Assembly (NCBI GenBank): GCA_021186555.1
Contig: JAJKFL010000039.1
Location: 35,692,733 to 35,756,732, forward strand
Origin: Reticulitermes speratus
Lineage: Eukaryota; Arthropoda; Insecta; Blattodea; Rhinotermitidae
Reading direction: 5' to 3'
DNA: 64,000 nucleotides
In this document: piece after piece, positions 56,320 to 64,000 of the stretch
Position numbering within the stretch: position 1 is the stretch's first letter
Layout: every line of letters begins with the position of its first letter
The notes under the pieces: model-generated
Told to the model about the DNA's origin: nothing
The model's input: the letters and a program-made list of their open reading frames with translations, nothing else
The model's database searches: none
Made by a program: the position numbers and the translations under genes

Positions 56320-56680
56320 GAGCACAGGGCCTCCTTTCAGAGGTTTCTTGGTCTGGAGGTGTGCATTCTGTAGTGAGTGACCAGCCCACTGACTGCACAA
56401 GTTCTACTCATCATGATATGACTGCCAGAGCCATCTAGCAGTCAATCAGGAGACTTGGGTGAGAAATGGCCGCTGAATTTTGCTTACGAAACATCTCAAT
56501 TCATGCCCGTAAGGTTCTTTTACATGCCGTAAATCTACGACATGGGACCGACGGCTTTACTTCCCCTCCGAAGGATTTTTATCACCCTTAAAAATCCATC
56601 GACCTCGGCCGGGATTGAACCCGCGAACCTTGGGTCCAGTGGCGAGCACGCTAACCACTAGTCCACCGAGGGCGACTCCT
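56320..56680 (-). mobile_element. SINE-G, diverged copy
   Basis: Minus strand: CGCCCTCGGTGGACTAGTGG head, B box CGGGTTCAATCCCGGCC, body with a 12-bp deletion around AATCCTTCGGAGGGG. The (TTA)n tail is lost. No clear duplication. Confidence 0.8.
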
Positions 56681-56824
56681 TTCACAGTACTCCGTGAAAT
56701 TAAATTTGGTACTGAAGGGTGGAAAATAAAGACAAGAGGTAAAGTGGTCCCGGGCCAAGACACGAAAGCATATACAGAGAGTAAAGGTGTAGCTCCATTC
56801 ATTAACCTCGGCACTAGATAAGGG

Positions 56825-56965
56825 GTGCACAGATTTTCCAAAAATCTAGGACATCTCAAAATTCTCGGCGCCTGAGGGGTGACATGAAGCAAGTTCCGTA
56901 CTGAGGACCCACAAATATTAGGCGCCACCGTACAAAATTTAGTCGCTCGGTATTTGTCCAGCCCT
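56825..56965 (+). repeat. Repeat D nested in SINE-C
   Basis: GTGCACAGATTTTCCAAAAA, CTCGGCGCCTGAGGGGTGAC, ATTAGGCGCCACCG and TTTAGTCGCTCGG. It interrupts the CTAGAT..GGAGG-like block of SINE-C. Confidence 0.75.
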
Positions 56966-57074
56966 GCACTATATGCAGGCGAGTTCTCAAACTTTACCTC
57001 AAGGAAAGAACCCATCGAATAGGACAGGTGGGCCCCAGAGCCGGTCTGAAAGTTTTTGGAAAACAGAAAATCCC

Positions 57075-57297
57075 TTAAACTTGACACACGTGCTGCCGTC
57101 AGCCACAACACATTTTATTAGTTCCGTCAATATACGCTACATGTTTCGGCCGTACTGACCATCCTTAGGCATTTAAATACATGACTTTAAAATCAAATAA
57201 AATGCATATATATTTAAATTTGTGAGATTCAGAAACTGTACAAGCTTATAAATTAAAAATATATATATATATATGGACATTGCATTTTAATATATCT
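57075..57297 (-). mobile_element. PLE-like repeat nested in SINE-C
   Basis: Begins GCTGCCGTCAGCCACAACAC and includes a minus-strand core 57136-57168: CTAAGGA (G5 changed to A), GGTC/GGCC stem, GAAACATGTAGCG. It lies between the body and the B box of the host SINE-C. Confidence 0.65.
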
Positions 57298-57779
57298 GCC
57301 TCTGCCGGGATTCGAACCCAGCATGGTCCAGCCCGTAGCTTAGTCTCTAAATTCAATGCGTTATTCCGGCTCCGCAACTAAATTAAGTACTTTTTTTATC
57401 AAAATGTCTCAGCCCAGGCCAATTTCAGGGTAGTGTCATGACCACCGTCTCCCTATTTCTAGTTCACTCACCACTCATAATTAGCCCACATCTCTTCCAC
57501 ATTTCCTGTTACTGCAACAGCCTAAACACTGTACTTAAATACGTTCAGAACCAACACCAATTCTCTCCCAGCTCTGGCCCTTCACACAGCTTCAGATGCA
57601 ATGAAAATGATTTCCCTCCTAGTAAGTAAAAGCGGGTTGGGAGAAGAAAGAACTCACAGCTTTAAGATGTAGCAAGATGGCGTGCTGTTATGTAAACGCT
57701 ACCATAGGTTTTATTTCTGTAGGTCCACAGAAAATTGAAATAAGAGAATTTCTCATCAAATATTAGCTCTAGTCTGCAG

Positions 57780-57970
57780 CCGTCCAGACCGGCCCTGGGG
57801 CCCACCCAGCCTCCTGTACAATGGGTACCGGGTCTCTTTCCCGGGGGTAAAGAGGCCGGGGCGTGGAGTTGACCACCCATCCTCATCTAGTGCAGGGTTA
57901 AAGAAGAGTAGAGCTATACCTCTACTCTCCCTGTGGGCATTCATGGCCTGTTCTAGTGAGAACTGTACTT
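57780..57970 (+). mobile_element. SINE-B, 5'-truncated
   Basis: Starts at GCAGCCGTCCAGACCGGCCC, just after the head, and runs to the TTCTAGTGAGAACTGTAC end. The head and B box are missing. Confidence 0.8.
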
Positions 57971-58139
57971 TTTATTAGCTCTAGGCTTGATAAGAAGCCG
58001 GAATTTCCGCATTTTCCGTGGCTTCGCTTTACAGACATGAAAGTAACCCACAATTACCTTCATTGTCATCACATAGCGACGTCTTTATACCTTTCGAAAC
58101 TTACGTTCTCCGATGTGCGGTTTAAGCAGAAATATAAAT

Positions 58140-58590
58140 AAGACTTTACACAACGACACTCAGACCGATAGTTATGTACGGCTCTGAATCATGGGTAATG
58201 ACCGTGAGAGGAGAAGAATGGCTGTTAAGATGGGAAAGGAAAATCTTAAGAAAGATATTTGGAGCAACGAACGATAAAGATGGTTGGAGAATGAGGACAA
58301 ATATAGAGATACAAGAATTTTCAAACAACCAGATATAGTTGTGACAATTAATAAGGGGAGAATAAGGTGGGCAGGTCATGTCCAGAGAATGCCGGAAACA
58401 AGGAGTGTTAAGAAACGTTTTTTTTAGGAAAACCTGAAGAGAAGGGAAGAAGGTAGACCAGGAAAAGATGGCTAAATGACTTAGAGGAGGTCCTCAGAAA
58501 GCTAGGAGTTAAAGGATGGAGAAGGAAGGCTGAAGACCGAGAGGAATAGAGGCATGTGGTCAAAAGGCCGAGGCCCTACATGGGCTGTAG
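58140..58590 (+). pseudogene. LINE L2, C-terminal reverse transcriptase tail
   Basis: Translates with slips to GEEWLLRWERKILRKIFGAT, a GRIRWAGHVQRMPETRSV-like block, RPGKDG and LNDLEEVLRKLGVKGWRRKA, EDREE then a stop. It is a different LINE from L1 and L3. The repeat ends near GGCCCTACATGGGCTGTAGC. Confidence 0.7.
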
Positions 58591-58599
58591 CGCCGACCA

Positions 58600-59088
58600 G
58601 AAGAAGAAAAAAATGTGTGGTGTTACGTCTCTCCCAGTTCTATACTCATTACCACATTGCGATCAACATAAGATACATTTACATAATGTTAGAGACAGTA
58701 CTCCTTAAAATATGTTATTTAGAACGCTGTCTTTTCATCACTATTTCAATGAGCCATCCTTTGACTTGAAGCTAGATGAGGGGAACGAGAAGGACAAACA
58801 AAGCCCCACTTTTATGATCTTCAGCCCGCCTTTCTAAAGCAAATAACATTCAACATGCGTCTTTCGTCGCTGTTGGCTGGTGTGGGTTTCAAAACCTCTA
58901 ATGAACACCACACACGACATCCATACGGAGATAAATACAACAGCCCTCTTTCACAATGTCGAGGTTCTACACGGATGTTACTCCCGGAATATAAACAAGA
59001 GTTCTGCTTTCTCTCTCGTGCGCCGCAGTCCGACTGACGTGATCGTTACAGCTATATACAAGTACTGTCACAAAATCAGCCGGAAATC
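58600..59088. other. No gene recognised
   Basis: Non-coding sequence before the 45-bp array. Confidence 0.35.
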
Positions 59089-59570
59089 TCAACCTTCCGT
59101 GAGAAACGTTGTCATGAGATGCCTAACACAACTAAGAAGTTCACCACAAAACGTTGTCATGAGGTGCCTAACACAACTAAGAAGTTCACCACAAAACGTT
59201 GTCATGAGATGCCTAAACACAACAAAGAAGTTACTACCACAATAAAACGTTGTCATGAGGTGCCTAACACAACTAAGAAGTTCACCACAAAACGTTGTCA
59301 TGAGGTGCCTAACACAACTAAGAAGTTCACCACAAAACGTTGTCATGAGATGCCTAACACAACTAAGAAGTTCACCACAAAACGTTGTCATGAGATGCCT
59401 AACACAACTAAGAAGTTCACCACAAAACGTTGTCATGAAATGCCTAACACAACTAAGAAGTTCGCCACAAAACGTTGTCCATGAGATGCCTAACACAACT
59501 AAGAAGTTCGCCACAAAACGTTGCCATGAGATGCCTAACACAACTAAGAAGTTCACCACAAAATACATAG
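59089..59570. repeat. 45-bp minisatellite, about 10 units
   Basis: The unit is GTTGTCATGAGATGCCTAAC then ACAACTAAGAAGTTCACCAC and AAAAC. 45 is divisible by 3, so open frames of 121-159 codons arise on both strands; they are artefacts. One unit (59200-59245) is longer and diverged, with an extra CTACCACAATA. Confidence 0.95.
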
Positions 59571-59624
59571 CTCTGCAATCTATTTGCCTTGAAATACTCT
59601 TGAGTCATTCCCTGTCAAATAAAC

Positions 59625-59875
59625 GTGGTAGTTCAGAGAACATTTGGAAGACCCAGGCATAGATGGGAGAATAATATTAAAACGGATCTTCAAGAAGTGG
59701 GATGGGGGGGCATGGACTGGATTGATATGGCTCATGATAGGGACAGATGGCGGGCTCTTGTGAATGTGGTAATGAACCTTCGGTTCCATAAAAGGCGGGG
59801 AATTTCTTGACTAGCTGACGACCTGTTAGCTTCTCAAGAAGGACTCTGCTCCATGGGTAGTTAGTTAGTTAGTTC
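59625..59875 (+). pseudogene. LINE L3, best-preserved tail
   Basis: Reads [56 protein letters not shown] and a stop. The 3' end past the stop, AGCTTCTCAAGAAGGACTCTGC, occurs in all other L3 fragments. It is the clearest L3 C terminus here. Confidence 0.85.
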
Positions 59876-60371
59876 AGATGGCCACATATAATTACAACGA
59901 AATTTTGCATCCCCCAGGGTTCGGTGTGTGAACGACAGAAGTTCATTTTCCATGTCGATAATGTTCAGAGTTATTGAAATATGAGGTTAGAAAGTTTCCA
60001 CCAAAATTTTTTCCCCGCGTTCTGATTCATCAGAATGCGTGTTAATTCGGCCCTAAATCAGACAACTTATGCTTGCACAAAATTCAAAGCTCTAATTTTG
60101 TGACACTTCCTGAACACATTAACGTTTTGGATTTGAGTTTAACCTAATTTGTGGAAACAATGCATAAGCAAATTTGCCCAAGCTTTTCTCTAAGTATTTT
60201 GTGATCCTTTAAGAACATTTTTGGCAACTTACATGCTGGGACATAAATGTATCGATAATACACCCTACATATACATATATATATATATTATATATATAAT
60301 CTTTTGTAACAACTGTTTACATAAATGCATATTGTTATTGGCCACTTCGTTTAAAGATTACAGTAAGTAAA
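59876..60371. other. No gene recognised
   Basis: Non-coding sequence with an (AT) run at 60278-60300. Confidence 0.35.
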
Positions 60372-60875
60372 GGTAAAGGTAAAGGTAAAGTTGTCCATGT
60401 CCACGCCATGAAGGCAGAAAGGGAGAACAGAGGTACAGCTCCACTTATTTTAGCCCCGAGACTAGATGGAGGTGAGTAATTAACTTCAGCCCGGGGGTAA
60501 TTACCCTCCGTACCAATTGAATGGAAAGCTGGTTGGGCCGCAAAGCCAATGTGGACTTTTGGAGGAAAGAAAAATTCTTTCCCCTGTTGGGATTTTTTTT
60601 TTTTATTCCTGGGTTTTCCCCTTTGATCCATTTGTACTGTTGAAGTCCTTTTTGTCCTGCATGTCACCTTATGTTTCATGCTATCGTCCATACATCTAAC
60701 ACAACACAGACATCCATGCCCCCCGGTGGGATTCGAACCCACAATCCTAGTAAGCGAGCGGCCGTAGACCCACGCCTTAGACCGCACGGCCACTGGGATC
60801 GGCGGGATTCGAACCCCGGACCGTCCAGCCGTATTCTAGTCACTATCCCGACTACGTTATTCCCGACTCCTGATT
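60372..60875 (-). mobile_element. SINE-C with an A2 SINE nested in its B box
   Basis: The minus strand head TCGGGAATAACGTAGTCGGG is followed by CCGGGGTTCGAATCCC, then the A2 insert, then TCCCAACAGGGGAAAG and the rest of the body. The tail complement AAAGGTAAAGGTAAAGG is at the left end on the plus strand. Confidence 0.85.
60589..60809 (-). mobile_element. A2 SINE inserted in a SINE-C B box
   Basis: Complete A2: head GCCGATCCCAGTGGCCGTGC, B box GTGGGTTCGAATCCCACC, body with GATAGCATGAAACATAAGG and poly(A). The plus strand GGGATT (complement AATCCC) is repeated on both sides (60589-60594 and 60804-60809). That is the same B-box position as at 4719-4724. Confidence 0.85.
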
Positions 60876-60904
60876 ACAGTAAGTCAGACGTAATACAACA
60901 TTAA

Positions 60905-61432
60905 TAAGAGAAAACAAGACAGGCAACGTACGTATAACGTAACAATGAGGTGCGTTCGAGTAACCATTGTTGCAATGGAAAAGCAGTAAGTATTACGTAT
61001 TTTGAGTGTGTGTCTGTAGCCTTAGTTATCCAGCATGCAAAGCGCATGCGCAGTATTGTATTGTCATCTGTGGCCTGTCTGACTGTACCATATTTTTTCA
61101 CATTATCTCATAAACGGCACGATGAACATGGAATGTGTATTTTGATTTTCTCTACAACTTTCGTTTTAAACGTTCATCATTTTAAAAAGAATTCAGCGAG
61201 ATATCATAAATGTACAAAGGTCGTCATGTAAAGTACCGTTATTCTTGTTAGATTTTAATCCAATTTGAATTTTCTCTACAAATTTTCGAAAATTAGTCAA
61301 ACATCAAATTTCATGAAAATCCGTCCAGTGGGAGCCGAGTCTAATGCGGACAGCAGGCGGGCAGAGAGACATGAAAAAGCTAATAGTCGCTTTTCGCAGT
61401 AATGCGAAAAGCGACTATTAGCTTTTCACGTT
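60905..61432 (+). mobile_element. Repeat H with an enlarged perfect hairpin end
   Basis: Complete from ACAAGACAGGCAACGTACG. The 3' end is a perfect inverted repeat of 24-bp arms (61375-61398 and 61403-61426, AAAAGCTAATAGTCGCTTTT and inverse) around GTAA. Other H copies have only about 10-bp arms there. Confidence 0.92.
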
Positions 61433-61469
61433 GTATTCGCCGTGCATCTTGATAACTAATTAAAAGTTT

Positions 61470-61740
61470 TAGAAACCAACACATGCACTATATCTCATAT
61501 GCAAGTCGATCACCCCTACATATGTTTCGGCCTTTAACAGGCCATCCTCAGGGGGTCAAAGTTTTTCACATAAACTTTACATCTGTCAGTTAAATTTTAG
61601 AAACAACTTGTACATCCACATAGAATACAATAAGATAAAACTTAATTCCTAATGGATTTTGGTATTATTACTTCAGCTGTCCAATTCTGTAAAATCCTAG
61701 GGAATGTGTTTACTAGTTTTCATAAAAGGTTAAAAATTCT
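61470..61740 (-). mobile_element. PLE-like repeat with the strongest hammerhead-like motif
   Basis: Minus-strand core at 61511-61556: helix I ACCCC/GGGGT (5 pairs), intact CTGAGGA, one extra U, helix II GGCC/GGCC, intact GAAAC, then ACATATGTA. The outer end starts ACCAACACATGCACTATA, a close variant of the block seen in 2085, 38651 and 42403. Confidence 0.65.
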
Positions 61741-61766
61741 TTAAAAATTACATATCTATTGTTATA

Positions 61767-61843
61767 CAGGGTATACACAAAAGAATGGTGCGGTTTCAAT
61801 AGTATTCACTATTGAAACCGCACCATTCTTTTGTGTATACCTG
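61767..61843. mobile_element. MITE K, 77-bp palindrome, third copy
   Basis: CAGGGTATACACAAAAGAAT between TA and TA, with the inverse at the right missing one C of the CCC. The loop region is AATAGTATTCACTATT. Confidence 0.9.
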
Positions 61844-61849
61844 TATATA

Positions 61850-62609
61850 AATTAATGGCAGTCCGGTCTTGTATGCAGTTATCACAAGTAGGTTGAGGTT
61901 TTCCTGTATTATGTTGTTACGTGTTCTGTGTTGCGGTCTGCACCGGCTGGTTGCGTTGTGACTTGTGTCTAAAACATACTTGGCTGGCTTATTAATTAGC
62001 ATATTAATAGGAGGTAGTGTTTTTTTCATAATTTTTCACTACAGTTACTGCTTCTTTCTTCTTTGTTCTCACGTAGCGGAAGGTGCGGGTGTCTCGTTCT
62101 TTTATTCACACAGAAGTTGGTAAATTGGTACAACTTGCAATATTTATGGCTGATTTATGTATACTGTCAATGGAAATAAAGCTTTAATTTAAAAAAAAAA
62201 GCATATTAATATCATTTTTTCAATTAAGTAAGGAACATTACCAGTATCTCTGACCAGAGCCATATAATTCTAATGAGCATATTTGCGCAAGGCAGCAACT
62301 GTACGCTAAGCAGTTTTATAGGCTTGCTGGTAACAGCTCGTATTTGCTATTTGAACAAGAATGTGTGGGAGGGTAGTCACACGACTATGCAGTTGTTTCT
62401 TACAGCGCAGTTACAACTGGTGTCTGTCGTAGCCGCAAGATGTGCGACACTACGACACAGCTGTCGCATAATTACGATCAGGCACACACTGGTTGACATG
62501 TTTCACAAGCAGGAAGTACAGTACTTGCTCGAAAATACAAAAAAAAAAAAAAATGGAAATATAAGACAACTTGCTTCCAAGAAACTCCTTCATTCTTTTA
62601 CGCGTCTTC
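61850..62609. other. No gene recognised
   Basis: Non-coding sequence. The open frame at 62273-62656 has no recognisable domain and its end overlaps the 3' end of repeat H. Confidence 0.3.
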
Positions 62610-63110
62610 GCACAACTTCGAAAAGCATGTCTGTCCGTCTGTCTGCTCGCATGTAACAACTCGGCTCCCACTGGATGGATTTTCATGAAATTTGGTATTT
62701 GAGTATTTTTTGAAAATCTGTCAAGACAAGTGAAGTGTCATTAAAATCTGACAACAATAACGGGTACTTTACATGAAGACCTATGTACATTTATGATAAT
62801 ATCTCGCTCAATTCTTCTTAAAATGAGAACTGTTTCAGACAAAAGTTGTAGAGAAAATCAAAACACACATTTCATATTCAATAATTTTTTTTCCCCTGAA
62901 AATCGTGCCGTTTATGAGATAATGTGGAAAAATATGGTACAGCCGGACAGGCCACAGATGACAATATAATACGGCGCATGCGCTTTGCATGCTGGATAAC
63001 TAAGTCTACAAGCACACACTCAGAATATGTAATACTTATTGCTTTTCCACGGCAGCAGTGGTTACGCGAACGCGCCTCAATATTGTACGTACATTGCCTG
63101 TATTGTTTTT
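62610..63110 (-). mobile_element. Repeat H, minus strand copy
   Basis: From GCGACTTTTC-like complement near 62610 to ACGTACAATATTGAGGCGCG near 63075 on the minus strand. ATGAAAATCCATCCAGTGGG and GGCCACAGATGACAATAT (plus strand) are clear. The 3' hairpin end is decayed. Confidence 0.85.
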
Positions 63111-63317
63111 AATTAACACATGTTACAGTACAAACCCCAAATTCGCCGCTATAAAAACTTGAACTCTCTAGACACAGCAGACAACACTAGTATTGCCTAG
63201 TGAGCACTGCAGCTGCCGTTTAATCCCCACTGAGGACGACACAGGAGACAGCTTCTTACTCCTTTGAGTATACTGTATAGCCTAATAACAGTTCTTGCTA
63301 CATCTTCCATCTTGCTT

Positions 63318-63490
63318 TCTGTGGCGCTATAGCCCAACTCTGGCTTAGGCCGCCTCATTGGTGACGTTTATAGATCACACACAATTACACACACACACAC
63401 ACGCACGCACACCTGGTAGGACTCCTCTGAATGAGTGATCAGCTCGTCAGCAGAGGCCGCTACATACACAACACACGAACATCCATGCCC
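63318..63490 (-). mobile_element. SINE-A, diverged 3' part
   Basis: Plus strand GGCGCTATAGCCCAACTCTG then AGGCCGCCTCATTGGTGACG and GGTAGGACTCCTCTGAATGA. (CA)n at 63388-63412 expanded inside. The head and B box cannot be found past GAACATCCATGCC. Confidence 0.6.
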
Positions 63491-64000
63491 TCAAACAACT
63501 TTTAAGAAGCGAACAAACCTGTGCTCGAACCAACGACGGCCGCAATTAGAATTAGCGAAACCAGTGGCGTTGAAAATACATTCAAGGGCAATGGGCGACG
63601 CAGCGGGGATCAAAATATTAATTCTTAGGACAGACTGCGCTGTGGCTGCCATCTGCAGTCGCGACACAGAAGAGCTCGCACGTAATGGATGTACGCTGCC
63701 ACGCTGACCGATTCATCTCTGCATTGTGTCCATAAATTCTTCATGTGCTTCATGAAACATCAATCATCGTGTTCTGTTGTTATTGCAAAAAAAAAACAAT
63801 TCATAATGTACCGGTAATAAATGAAAGTATGTCAAGTTCGGAAATAATGATTAGGGAAGGCTTGGAAAGGACCTTCAAACAAGAAGCATAACTCTAAGCA
63901 AGTACAGTTTACCATCAAGACTCAAATAAAGCAACTCTATATGAAAGAATATTTAACGTCCGTCTGTCCGTCCTTGTGCCTGTGTGACTGTTTTAACCAA
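63491..64000. other. No gene recognised
   Basis: An open frame at 63435-63707 has no known domain. CGTCCGTCTGTCCGTC at 63958-63974 may be the edge of another H copy that leaves the window. Confidence 0.3.

Larger units (their letters stand above)
56735..57390 (-). mobile_element. SINE-C split by two other repeats
   Basis: The three pieces are 56735-56822 (tail half), 56969-57074 (body) and 57298-57390 (B box and head). They are separated by repeat D (56825-56965) and a PLE-like repeat (57075-57297). The head includes GCTGGGTTCGAATCCCGGC on the minus strand. Confidence 0.8.

Noticed and set aside
56557-57111. A 184-codon open frame on the minus strand
   Set aside because: It crosses SINE-G, SINE-C and repeat D borders, so it is a chance frame over unrelated repeats.
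59089-59662. Open frames of 121-159 codons over the 45-bp repeat
   Set aside because: Same effect: a 15-codon stop-free unit. Frames overlap on both strands.
4660-60810. tRNA genes at the tRNA-like heads
   Set aside because: Every head continues into a recurring SINE body, and many lack a proper anticodon arm or carry changed stems.
62273-62656. A 127-codon open frame
   Set aside because: No known domain, contains an A-run, and the last part lies in the 3' end of repeat H.
865-64000. LTR retrotransposon (gypsy/copia)
   Set aside because: I saw no pair of long direct repeats and no gag, protease or integrase block.

Overview
This is repeat-dense, intron- or intergenic-like eukaryotic DNA. 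I could not find one credible host gene, exon, functional tRNA, rRNA, operon or prokaryotic feature. The open frames are short, lack conserved domains, or lie inside transposon relics and tandem repeats. Non-LTR reverse transcriptase tails, a mariner relic and many tRNA-headed SINEs point to an arthropod with a large genome. The style of the reverse transcriptase tails (blocks such as RWEDNIKMDL-like and [20 protein letters not shown], and WTDRVRNEEVL) reminds me of cockroach sequence (Blattodea). That species guess is from memory and is tentative.

Dispersed repeats, with labels I invented for this window. SINE-A: tRNA-Leu-like head, about 260 bp. A2: same head, different body, poly(A) tail. 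SINE-B: tRNA-Lys-like head, about 260 bp. SINE-C: a diverged relative of B. SINE-E, SINE-F and SINE-G have three further tRNA-like heads. Repeat H is about 500 bp with a 3' hairpin. Repeat D is about 145 bp. Repeat J is the source of a 114-bp satellite. K is a 77-78 bp palindromic MITE. L1, L2 and L3 are LINE 3' ends. 'PLE-like' repeats carry minimal hammerhead-ribozyme-like motifs and a shared block like ACCAACAAATGCAC or GTTGTGTTGACGG.

Layout. 1-10 kb: scattered SINEs, a TA-flanked MITE, a hAT-like MITE and the first A2-in-SINE-B insertion. 10-20 kb: L3 and L1 LINE tails, SINEs A/C/E/F, repeat H and a mariner relic. 20-32 kb: L1 tags, SINEs, H copies and a 700-bp GTAT microsatellite. 32-46 kb: a tandem SINE-B pair, a 40-bp minisatellite, two J copies, three foldback elements and a 42-bp minisatellite of about 28 units. 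46-56 kb: LINE relics, SINEs A/B/G, D copies, a 34-bp minisatellite and a 114-bp satellite of about 19 units. 56-64 kb: nested SINE-C/D/PLE-like insertions, L2, a 45-bp minisatellite, L3, the second clear A2 insertion, two H copies and K.

Two observations stand out. First, the A2 SINE sits at the same six bases of the tRNA B box (AATCCM) of other tRNA-derived SINEs at two clear loci, and two more loci look like collapsed versions of the same event, which suggests target-specific SINE insertion. Second, about 20 hammerhead-like motifs occur in 64 kb, several with intact core blocks and pairing helices, some on both arms of long foldbacks. Minimal hammerheads in Penelope-like elements of animals have been described before, so the class is known, but the density, foldback architecture and host may be new.
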